Below are positions 24,970 through 32,571 of a DNA stretch of 64,000 bases, piece after piece (within the stretch, counting starts at the first letter, position 1; the number at the start of each line of letters is the position of its first letter). This DNA comes from JAJDIA01 sp031555505 (GTDB lineage Bacteria > Bacteroidota > Bacteroidia > Bacteroidales > Tannerellaceae): contig JAVBUH010000003.1 in assembly GCA_031555505.1 (NCBI GenBank), positions 11,378-75,377 on the forward strand, in the 5' to 3' direction. A program made the position numbers and the translations under genes. The notes under the pieces were generated by a model. The model was not told the origin of the DNA. It did no database searches and saw only the letters and a list, made by a program, of their open reading frames with translations.

Positions 24970-26574
24970 ATGAAATATCCTCATTATTTAAAAGGATTGC
25001 GGGTTGTACTCGCAATCCTCTTCTTCATTCCTGTCTTGTTGCTTTTTATTGATTTCAGAAGTCTTACCCCCACAAGCTGGCAAGACATACTACACCTTCA
25101 GCTCATTCCGGCCTTGTTCTCAGGCATGGTAGCCGTGGTGGTGTTCCAGTTGGTACTGGCCTTCCTGCTGGGGCGTGTGTATTGCTCGGTAATCTGTCCG
25201 GCAGGGATCCTGCAAGACGTAATCAACCGTATCTACTGCATCGGCAAAAAAAAGACGAAAGGATCTCGCCGTTTCAGTTTTAAGAGACCGCCTGCCGCCT
25301 TACGCTATACGCTCACGGCGCTGGTATTTATACCGGCAGTGTTCGGTATTGCCGAAGGAGCCATGCTGCTCGACCCTTACAGCAACTTCGGACGAATCGC
25401 CACCAACCTCTTCCGTCCCGTGGCAGTATGGGGCAATAACCTGTTGGCCGACCTCCTGGCGAAGGCCGACAATTATACGTTCTTCCATGTATCGATCAGC
25501 ACCGTCACCACCACCGGTTTTATAGCCGGTATCCTTGCCCTCGGCGTATTCGTCGGCATGGTAGTCTGGCGCGGGCGATTGCTCTGCAACACCCTCTGCC
25601 CCGTAGGCGGATTGCTCAGCCTGGTATCACGCTACTCCCTGTTCCGCGTCACAATCAACCCGGACACATGCATCAGTTGCAGTATCTGCGAACGCAGTTG
25701 CAAAGCAGAAGCGATCGATTCAAAAGAATTCATCGTAGACAGTTCCCGCTGTGTGAACTGCTTCAACTGCCTGTCCGATTGTAAAAAAGGAAGCATCAAA
25801 TACACCTTCAATCCTTCCTTCGGGAAACGCAAACAGGAAGCACCCCAAGCCCCCACCCTTTCGGACGTGCAACCGTTGGCACAGCCTGACGTAGCCAACA
25901 GCCGGCGTACGTTCCTGGCAACCGGCGTCACCTTGGCCGCCTCCACACCTGTGGTGTCGGTTCTGGCCAAAGGGCACCACAGCGCGAGTACAGGCAAGGG
26001 TTCCGGGGATCATGCAATGCCGGTCACCCCTCCGGGATCGGTCAACCAGGAACATTTCACAGAAAAATGTACAGGATGCCATATCTGTGTGGTGAAGTGC
26101 CCCAGCCAGGTACTCAAACCGGCCGGACTGCAATACGGATGGGACCATTTGCTCCGCCCGTATGTATCTTACGACAGCAGCTACTGCAACTACGAGTGCA
26201 CCATCTGCTCCGAAGTATGCCCCACACAGGCCATCCTGCCGCTCACCAAAGACGAAAAGGCAACTACGCAGGTAGGTATCGCCGAATTTTTTCTCAACCG
26301 TTGCATCGTGGAGACGGAGAACACCGACTGCGGCGCCTGCTCCGAACACTGCCCCACACAAGCTGTACACATGGAACTGTATAAGGAGGGTTCAACACTC
26401 ACAGTGCCTGTCGTAGAGCCACATCTATGTATCGGTTGCGGCGGTTGCGAGTCTATCTGTCCCGTACGTCCGCACCGGGCGATCATCGTCAAAGCCAATG
26501 AGGTACATCAGCGGGTAGAAAAACCGGCGGCAGAAAAGGTGTTGGATATCAAGGTAGACGACTTCGGATTCTAA
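24970..26574 (+). CDS. Membrane polyferredoxin (NapH/NapG-like fusion) with internal Tat-like motif
   Basis: 534 residues. The N-terminal half is NapH/YccM-like: helices near 10-28, 48-68, 112-130 and 183-201, with CxxxCP motifs at Cys72/Cys76 and Cys206/Cys210, and two 4Fe-4S motifs (Cys234-Cys244, Cys261-Cys271). A twin-arginine-like segment SRRTFLATG at 311-319 plus a hydrophobic run to about 334 follows, then a NapG-like half with four more cysteine clusters (367-377, 406-417, 445-461, 487-497). It looks like a fusion of a membrane ferredoxin and an exported ferredoxin, able to carry electrons through the membrane. Encoded 12 bp after the DUF362 gene; the electron donor and acceptor are unknown. 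Confidence 0.85.
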   Translation: MKYPHYLKGLRVVLAILFFIPVLLLFIDFRSLTPTSWQDILHLQLIPALFSGMVAVVVFQLVLAFLLGRVYCSVICPAGILQDVINRIYCIGKKKTKGSRRFSFKRPPAALRYTLTALVFIPAVFGIAEGAMLLDPYSNFGRIATNLFRPVAVWGNNLLADLLAKADNYTFFHVSISTVTTTGFIAGILALGVFVGMVVWRGRLLCNTLCPVGGLLSLVSRYSLFRVTINPDTCISCSICERSCKAEAIDSKEFIVDSSRCVNCFNCLSDCKKGSIKYTFNPSFGKRKQEAPQAPTLSDVQPLAQPDVANSRRTFLATGVTLAASTPVVSVLAKGHHSASTGKGSGDHAMPVTPPGSVNQEHFTEKCTGCHICVVKCPSQVLKPAGLQYGWDHLLRPYVSYDSSYCNYECTICSEVCPTQAILPLTKDEKATTQVGIAEFFLNRCIVETENTDCGACSEHCPTQAVHMELYKEGSTLTVPVVEPHLCIGCGGCESICPVRPHRAIIVKANEVHQRVEKPAAEKVLDIKVDDFGF

Positions 26575-26585
26575 CAGAAAAGCAT

Positions 26586-26593
26586 TACCTTTG
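26586..26593 (+). promoter_or_regulatory. -7 box for tgt-lptG
   Basis: TACCTTTG matches TAnnTTTG, 17 bp before the tgt ATG, so the transcript leader would be very short. Confidence 0.5.
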
Positions 26594-26610
26594 CCGCAAA
26601 TTTTTGCCGC

Positions 26611-27741
26611 ATGACTTTTACGATACAAGCGAACGATACAAAATCAAATGCAAGGGCGGGCTTGATTACGACCGGACACGGCGTAATTGAGACGCCCATT
26701 TTCATGCCTGTAGGCACACAGGGAACTGTAAAAGCCATGCAGATGCATGAACTGAAAGACGACACCCGGGCGCAGATCATCCTCGGCAATACCTACCACC
26801 TTTACCTCCGTCCCGGCATCCAAATCCTGGAACAGGCCGGCGGATTACATAAGTTTAACAGTTGGGACGGCCCCATGCTCACCGACAGCGGCGGCTTCCA
26901 GGTATTTTCACTCTCTGAAAACCGCAAGCTGAAGGAAGAAGGCGCCGAGTTCCGCTCCCATATCGACGGATCCAAGCATTTGTTCACGCCCGAAAGTGTA
27001 ATGGATATCCAACGCTCCATCGGGGCGGATATCATCATGGCGTTCGATGAATGTTGTCCTGGCGATGCCGACTTCGACTATGCCCTCCGCTCGCTCCAAC
27101 TCACCGAGCGTTGGCTCGACCGTTGCTTTGCCCGTTTCAACAGCACCGAACCCAAATACGGACACCCACAGAGCCTCTTCCCCATCGTGCAGGGTTGTGT
27201 CTATCCCGACCTGCGCCGGCGTGCGGCCGAGAACATTGCCCGCCTCGGAGCCGACGGCAACGCCATCGGCGGACTGGCCGTGGGCGAACCCACTGAAAAG
27301 ATGTATGAGATGATCGAAGTGGTGAACGAGATCCTTCCGCTGGACAAACCCCGTTACCTGATGGGAGTAGGTACACCCGTCAACCTGCTCGAAGCCATCG
27401 AGCGTGGCGTAGATATGTTCGACTGTATCATGCCTACCCGCAACGGTCGCAACGGGCAGCTCTTCACCGAACACGGCACTATCAATATGCGCAATAAAAA
27501 ATGGGCGACCGACTTCTCGCCTATCGATCCCGAAGGCACCTCCTACGTAGACCAGATGTACAGCAAGGCCTACCTCCACCACCTTATCAAGGTAGGCGAA
27601 TACCTGGGCTACCAGATCGCTACGCTGCACAACCTGGCCTTCTACCTCCGCCTCATCCGCATGGCGCGCACCCATATCATCGAGGGCGATTACAGTGAAT
27701 GGAAAGCACGTATGGTTCGTCAATTAAACCACCGCGTATGA
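26611..27741 (+). CDS. tgt: Queuine tRNA-ribosyltransferase
   Basis: 376 residues. It exchanges guanine 34 for a queuine precursor in GUN-anticodon tRNAs. The catalytic region MLTDSGGFQVFSL, substrate motif GGLAVGEP and second Asp region VDMFDCIMPTRNGRNG are conserved. The usual zinc ligands CxCxxC just before YSKAYLHHL are absent: the segment reads PEGTSYVDQMYSKAYLHHL with no Cys, though the later His (TLHNLAFYL) is kept. I believe this loss is shared by Bacteroidetes Tgt proteins. The stop overlaps the lptG start (ATGA), so the two are translationally coupled. Confidence 0.95.
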   Translation: MTFTIQANDTKSNARAGLITTGHGVIETPIFMPVGTQGTVKAMQMHELKDDTRAQIILGNTYHLYLRPGIQILEQAGGLHKFNSWDGPMLTDSGGFQVFSLSENRKLKEEGAEFRSHIDGSKHLFTPESVMDIQRSIGADIIMAFDECCPGDADFDYALRSLQLTERWLDRCFARFNSTEPKYGHPQSLFPIVQGCVYPDLRRRAAENIARLGADGNAIGGLAVGEPTEKMYEMIEVVNEILPLDKPRYLMGVGTPVNLLEAIERGVDMFDCIMPTRNGRNGQLFTEHGTINMRNKKWATDFSPIDPEGTSYVDQMYSKAYLHHLIKVGEYLGYQIATLHNLAFYLRLIRMARTHIIEGDYSEWKARMVRQLNHRV

Positions 27742-28835
27742 AAAAAAAGATCGATTGGAAGTTGAGCCGCGTCGACAGGTACATTATCAAACAGTTCCTG
27801 GGCACCTATATTTTTGCTATCGTACTGATCATCTCGATCTCGGTGGTGTTCGATATCAATGAGAAGATCGACAAGTTCCTCAATCCGGATGTACCGCTCA
27901 AAGCAATCATCTTCGATTATTACATGAACTTCGTCCCCTACTTTGCCAACCTCTTCAGCCCGCTGTTCACCTTTATCGCCGTGATCTTCTTCACCTCGCG
28001 GCTGGCCGACCGGTCGGAGATCATCGCCATGCTGGCCAGCGGGATGAGTTTCAACCGCCTGATGCGCCCCTACATGATATCCGCCGCCATCATCGCCCTG
28101 TCTACCTTTGTACTCAATGCTTACATCATTCCGCCGGCCAACGTGACGCGTATCGACTTCATGAACAAGTATATCAAAAACCGGAAGGTGGAATCGGCCA
28201 AAAACATCCAGCTCGAAGTAGAACCGGGCGTAATCGCCTATTTCGACCGCTACAGCGCCGATGCCAATATGGGCTACCGGTTCTCCCTGGAGCATTTCAA
28301 CGAGAAGCAACTGATCTCGCGCCTCACCGCCGAACGGATCAAATACGACTCGCTTTACAACTGGACCATCATGGACTACATGATACGCGATTTTGACGGT
28401 ATGCGCGAGAACATCACCACCGGGACGCGTAAGGATACGGTGCTCACCATCGTCCCCTCCGACTTCCTCATCTCGGTCAACGATTGTGAGACCATGACCT
28501 CAGCGCAACTCCGTACCTACATCGACCGTCAGAAAAAGCGTGGCGTAGCCAATATCCAGACTTTCCAGATCGAATACCACAAACGCTATGCCGCCGTTAT
28601 GGCTGCCTTTATCCTTACCACTATCGGCGCCTCCCTCTCCTCACGCAAGATAAAGGGCGGCATGGGCCTCAACATCGGTATCGGCCTCGGTCTGAGTTTC
28701 ACCTACATCCTCTTCATGACCGTCACCTCCACCTTTGCCATCAACGGCTATGTCAGTCCCTTCGTGGCCTCCTGGATTCCCAACATCATCTACTCCTTCA
28801 TCGCCATCTTCCTCTATACCCGCGCCCCAAGGTAA
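27738..28835 (+). CDS. lptG: LPS export ABC transporter permease LptG (YjgP/YjgQ family)
   Basis: 365 residues from the ATG at 27738, which overlaps the tgt stop; an upstream in-frame start lies inside tgt and was rejected. LptF/G family features: RVDRYIIKQFLGTYIFAIVLI at the N terminus (cut short), three N-terminal helices, a periplasmic beta-jellyroll (about 120-265), and three C-terminal helices (about 280-360). It works with LptB to extract lipopolysaccharide or lipooligosaccharide from the inner membrane. Whether F or G cannot be decided from one copy. Confidence 0.85.
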   Translation: MKKKIDWKLSRVDRYIIKQFLGTYIFAIVLIISISVVFDINEKIDKFLNPDVPLKAIIFDYYMNFVPYFANLFSPLFTFIAVIFFTSRLADRSEIIAMLASGMSFNRLMRPYMISAAIIALSTFVLNAYIIPPANVTRIDFMNKYIKNRKVESAKNIQLEVEPGVIAYFDRYSADANMGYRFSLEHFNEKQLISRLTAERIKYDSLYNWTIMDYMIRDFDGMRENITTGTRKDTVLTIVPSDFLISVNDCETMTSAQLRTYIDRQKKRGVANIQTFQIEYHKRYAAVMAAFILTTIGASLSSRKIKGGMGLNIGIGLGLSFTYILFMTVTSTFAINGYVSPFVASWIPNIIYSFIAIFLYTRAPR

Positions 28836-28860
28836 AAAGCTTTCATATTCCGCGAAACTT

Positions 28861-28926
28861 CCTTCTATAAAAAAAAATTTTATATCCGGGGGTGTGTAAA
28901 TCAACGCATTTTCATGAGGGTTTGAA
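28861..28926 (-). repeat. Dispersed intergenic repeat, copy B
   Basis: The reverse complement of copy A: core 28881-28912 is identical over 32 bp, with matching flanks. It starts 26 bp after the lptG stop and points back toward that gene, the same geometry as copy A. The rest of the gap (28927-29076) shows no gene or clear structure. Confidence 0.8.
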
Positions 28927-29076
28927 GATGTACGCTTTCGGAGCAAAAATGAAATAGGCGAATGTCTGGTGGCAGGTATCACGTCCGTATAGACAATACC
29001 CCATCAGCGGTATTGTTGTTATGGACACGGCGATATATTCAAAGCCAACTATATGGGAAACGCGCTGCGGCGCAGG

Positions 29077-29865
29077 CTATCTGATCCGGTACGTTAGAGC
29101 GAAGTTTAGCATTGGCCAGAAATCTAGGAGGCTATCAGAAAAGGGAAGGTCAAAATTCGCGGAAAGATCAGATGCATCCAGCGTGCCTGTCATATTAGAG
29201 CTCGACACCGTGTAGCTGCCCTGAAACACTACTCCCAACTCAAAGCGGAATCCCAAGCGGTTGTTACCGGCCAAACTCTTCCCAAGCCCGATGCCGAGGT
29301 AAGGCTTGAACACATTCCCCATCCGGAGGCGGGCATCAAAACTCCCATCATCGTTCGGACGGATCGTCACATCCTGAAACTCAAACTCCGGCCTCAGCCC
29401 GTAGGTGGAAACATAGTAATCATAATCAGGGATCATCCCTTCCGTAGTTACCTTATTATTCCCTACATAAAAGCCACCCGTAATACTAAATATCCCCCCT
29501 TTCACCGGATAAAAGTCTACCATCAGCTTTGCATTCGGAAACTGCAACCGCGAATTCCGCAGTTCGCCTTCCAACTCCGGTTGCATACCATCCGGCAACG
29601 GGATACCGGTAGGGAGCACGACAGGCGCATCAAAATCGATCGCCTTATCGTACGACAACGGCAGGAAATCAAACCCTGCCCGCAACTGGAACAGTGGCGA
29701 CAATGTAGTCACCCCCTGCACACCAAACCCATACAAACCGGCTTCCACACCCACACCCCAATGACTAAAAGCAGCGCCGTCGCGTGCGTTCTTCTGTGCC
29801 TGAGCCGTAACAATCTGTGCCAAAAACAGCCATACGATACCAATCGTCCAGAAAATCTTTCTCAT
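29077..29865 (-). CDS. Outer-membrane beta-barrel protein, unknown function
   Basis: 262 residues with a signal peptide ending near residue 23 (VTAQAQ). The mature part alternates aromatic and polar residues in predicted beta-strands (HWGVGVEAGLYGFGVQG, FSITGGFYVGNNKV, FKPYLGIGLGK, RLGFRFELGVVFQGSY) and ends in FALTYRIR, a typical barrel terminus. No known family is recognised. It is a single gene in an otherwise empty stretch; no partner is evident. Confidence 0.7.
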   Translation of the reverse strand: MRKIFWTIGIVWLFLAQIVTAQAQKNARDGAAFSHWGVGVEAGLYGFGVQGVTTLSPLFQLRAGFDFLPLSYDKAIDFDAPVVLPTGIPLPDGMQPELEGELRNSRLQFPNAKLMVDFYPVKGGIFSITGGFYVGNNKVTTEGMIPDYDYYVSTYGLRPEFEFQDVTIRPNDDGSFDARLRMGNVFKPYLGIGLGKSLAGNNRLGFRFELGVVFQGSYTVSSSNMTGTLDASDLSANFDLPFSDSLLDFWPMLNFALTYRIR

Positions 29866-30015
29866 CTTATTTTATACATTAACTAGGTTTAACAATTCTC
29901 TAAACAAAGAAACCCGGATAAAGTTCAAAAGTTTACGAACATACCAACGGCGCACCCCATGGGCACGCCGCTCACTTTTCTCCGCTGGACACTGCTTTAC
30001 GTAGTGAAACTGTGT

Positions 30016-30043
30016 AAAAAGTAGTCCGTGTTATCTACTTTTT
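30016..30043. terminator. A/T-flanked hairpin
   Basis: AAAAAGTAG (30016-30024) pairs with CTACTTTTT (30035-30043) around a 10-nt loop. It is the right shape for a bidirectional terminator. No intact gene ends here; on the minus strand it lies just past the acetyltransferase-like relic. Confidence 0.35.
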
Positions 30044-30072
30044 TCTACGTATCCGAAAACGATCCTACGCAT

Positions 30073-30156
30073 TTAGCCGCCAGCCACTTCCGTGGTTACA
30101 TGATTCACGCCAATCATAGACACACCGGGAGCCACCAGTACATAGTCACCGATGCT
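30073..30156 (-). pseudogene. Relic of a hexapeptide-repeat (left-handed beta-helix) acyltransferase
   Basis: On the minus strand 27 sense codons (SIGDYVLVAPGVSMIGVNHV followed by TTEVAGG and a stop) show the IGDYVLVAPG pattern of hexapeptide acyltransferases. An in-frame stop precedes the segment, and a different frame upstream (about 30157-30230) is open but unlinked. The fragment is too short to function. It may be a decayed sugar O-acetyltransferase; similarity is judged by eye over a short stretch. Confidence 0.3.
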
Positions 30157-30364
30157 TCACCCGGGCCAACAGGAAAGGAAGCTGACCGTCGAACGTCGAC
30201 ATATTTTCTCCCCCGAAACCGCCTAAATATCCTTGCATTGTGCTGTCAAACAGGCTATAAACAAGTTGAAAGAAGATTCCGGCTGCGTTCGAACTGTCCC
30301 TCGTACTTTAAAGAACCGGAACGAGAAACCGAGGATTCCTATCTTTTTCGGATCATTAAGGATA

Positions 30365-30391
30365 AAATAAAGGGGGAAATCGCCCTTATTT
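30365..30391 (+). terminator. Weak hairpin upstream of kinase 1
   Basis: AAATAAAGGGG pairs with GCCCTTATTT imperfectly (one bulge) and is followed by a T-containing run. It could end read-through from the left before the kinase promoter. The remainder of 29866-30404 shows no supported gene besides the relic noted separately. Confidence 0.3.
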
Positions 30392-30404
30392 GAAAGGAAT
30401 GAAT

Positions 30405-30412
30405 TAATTTTG
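30405..30412 (+). promoter_or_regulatory. -7 box for sensor kinase 1
   Basis: TAATTTTG matches TAnnTTTG. It overlaps an upstream TTG start candidate (30410), which argues for the ATG at 30431 as the true start. Confidence 0.5.
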
Positions 30413-30430
30413 GCAGATTCAAACAGACTA

Positions 30431-32416
30431 ATGATGAACCACGATACTGCGCTGAGAAACGACCCACTCCAGATCGTATTAGACAACACACCGGCTTCGG
30501 TATACGTCTGCGATGTGGATACATACGAAATCGTATTTGCCAATAAGGCGTTAAAATCCCTGTATCCCTATGAAATAGAAGGGATGAAATGTTGGAAAGC
30601 ATTGTCCCCTTATGATGGCCCCTGCCCCTATTGCAAGTTGCACGAAGTGTTAAAAAAACCCTTCGGTGAACCCTATTTTTGGGAAAATTACAATCCGCAG
30701 TTCAACGGTTGGCTTCAGATGAACGACTCTATCGTGAAGTGGACAGACGGACGCGATGTACACCTGATCACGGTGACTGATATATCTGAGGTCAAGAATA
30801 ACGCCGAACAACTCCGGCTTTATAAAGATGAACTGGAAAAGATGCTGGCCGAAAAAACGGAAAGTGAGCAAAAGCTTCAGTCCATGTGCGATAATATGCC
30901 GAATGCATTTACCTTCCAGTTGATCGAAAGGGAAAATAATGTGCCGTTGTTACTCTATATCAGCAAAGGAGTTGAAAACATCTGTGGTATTCCAGTCAAT
31001 GAGATGGGCGAGGATGTAACTCCCATCTTCAACAATATGCACCCGGATGATGTGATGAACTGTGTCAGGACTGCGGCTTCCGGCAAACCTTTCACCTTGG
31101 AAGTTCCATATATAAAGCCCGGGACGGGGGAGAAGAAATGGTTGGAAATATCCGAAATACCCCGCATGAACAACGCCGGCGAAATTGTATGGGACGGACT
31201 GGTAATCGATATCACGCAGCGTAAGCAGGTGGAATCCAAATTGAAACAATCGCAGGATCTCTTGCTTAAAGCTGACCTGGTGAACGAGATCAGCAATAAT
31301 ATGGAGAAGGGCGCCATCTATCGTACCCACCAGAATGCCGAAGGAAAAACAATCCTCGATTACGTGTCGAATAATATCGACCTGCTTTCCGGTGGCATAC
31401 CTGCATCACGGTTACAGGAAAATTTAGCTCCTTTCTTTGTCAATGTGTATGCAGAAGACCGTCCGATACTGGATAAACTACGGATCGATGCTACGAAAAC
31501 CGACTCTATTTCTTCGGTATTCCGTTATATGCGCGGTGGTGAATTATGCTGGTATAAACTCCAGTCGAAAGGGAGTTTGCAGGGAAATATTGTCGTACAC
31601 GATGGCATCCTCATGGATATTACCGACCAGAAGCGGCTCGAAAACGACCTGATTCAGGCGCGCAACCAGGCAGAAGAATCTGATCGCCTCAAGAGCACGT
31701 TTATGGCCAATATGAGCCATGAAATACGTACACCCATGAATGCCATCCTGGGCTTCCTGGAGTTGATCTTTTCCGAAGATATGGAGTTGGAACCACAAAC
31801 GGAGAAAGAGTTTGTACGCATCATCACGGATAATGCCCATCAGTTGATGAAACTGATCAACGACCTACTCGATATCTCCAAACTGGATGCCGGACAGGTG
31901 AAAATCGTCTCCAAGAAGGGCAATCTGAATACCCTGATGCAGGATATCCAGGCTTCATTTATTACATCAGGCGTTATTGCCCCCGACAAAAAGATGGAAT
32001 TACGGGTAGACACATCCGGTCAGGATCCGGTTGGCGAATTCACACTCGACTATTTCCGTTTGCGGCAGGTTTTGAACAATATTATCGGGAATGCTATCAA
32101 GTTTACCGACCAGGGTTATATCAAGTTTGGCTATCGCCCCACGCTACAGGGATTACATTTCTTTGTGGAAGATACGGGTATCGGTATATCCGGCGAAAAG
32201 ATCAAAGATATTTACCGTCCGTTCCACCAGGTGTACGACGAATCGAAGGCAGCTCAATACGGTGGCACAGGGATGGGGCTGGCCATCTGTAAGAATCTGG
32301 TTGAACTGATGGGAGGCTCTTTGCAAGTCTGCTCGGAGGTAGGCAAAGGTTCCTGTTTTGAATTTACCATTTCTTGTGCCGAAATTTCTCCTAAACCAAA
32401 TAATTCAAGTAAATAA
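30431..32416 (+). CDS. Cytosolic PAS-domain sensor histidine kinase 1
   Basis: 661 residues. Three PAS-like domains (about 12-115, 160-280, 290-400) precede the HisKA dimerisation domain (MANMSHEIRTPMNAILGFLEL core, His430) and an HATPase (N box NIIGNAIKFTDQG, G1 DTGIGISG, G2 GTGMGLAICKNL). There is no transmembrane helix, signal peptide or receiver domain. The first PAS domain contains Cys27, Cys54, Cys65 and Cys68 (KCWKAL, DGPCPYCKL), conserved at the same positions in the neighbour, which could bind a metal or cofactor. The start chosen leaves a promoter box 18 bp upstream; ATG at 30434 is possible. A response regulator is not encoded nearby. Confidence 0.9.
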   Translation: MMNHDTALRNDPLQIVLDNTPASVYVCDVDTYEIVFANKALKSLYPYEIEGMKCWKALSPYDGPCPYCKLHEVLKKPFGEPYFWENYNPQFNGWLQMNDSIVKWTDGRDVHLITVTDISEVKNNAEQLRLYKDELEKMLAEKTESEQKLQSMCDNMPNAFTFQLIERENNVPLLLYISKGVENICGIPVNEMGEDVTPIFNNMHPDDVMNCVRTAASGKPFTLEVPYIKPGTGEKKWLEISEIPRMNNAGEIVWDGLVIDITQRKQVESKLKQSQDLLLKADLVNEISNNMEKGAIYRTHQNAEGKTILDYVSNNIDLLSGGIPASRLQENLAPFFVNVYAEDRPILDKLRIDATKTDSISSVFRYMRGGELCWYKLQSKGSLQGNIVVHDGILMDITDQKRLENDLIQARNQAEESDRLKSTFMANMSHEIRTPMNAILGFLELIFSEDMELEPQTEKEFVRIITDNAHQLMKLINDLLDISKLDAGQVKIVSKKGNLNTLMQDIQASFITSGVIAPDKKMELRVDTSGQDPVGEFTLDYFRLRQVLNNIIGNAIKFTDQGYIKFGYRPTLQGLHFFVEDTGIGISGEKIKDIYRPFHQVYDESKAAQYGGTGMGLAICKNLVELMGGSLQVCSEVGKGSCFEFTISCAEISPKPNNSSK

Positions 32417-32451
32417 TCACATATCACAACTCTCAGCTCTACGACTGGCAC

Positions 32452-32459
32452 TATTTTTG
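32452..32459 (+). promoter_or_regulatory. -7 box for sensor kinase 2
   Basis: TATTTTTG matches TAnnTTTG, about 112 bp before the ATG at 32572. The second kinase therefore probably has its own promoter. Confidence 0.5.
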
Positions 32460-32571
32460 GGCGCAAATCAATCGAAGACCACCATTTAATCCTAATAACA
32501 AGCTGAAAGCGTTCAGCTATTGTTTACAAGGTAAAAATGAAGAGTAAAGACATTAAACCCATTGAGCGTAT

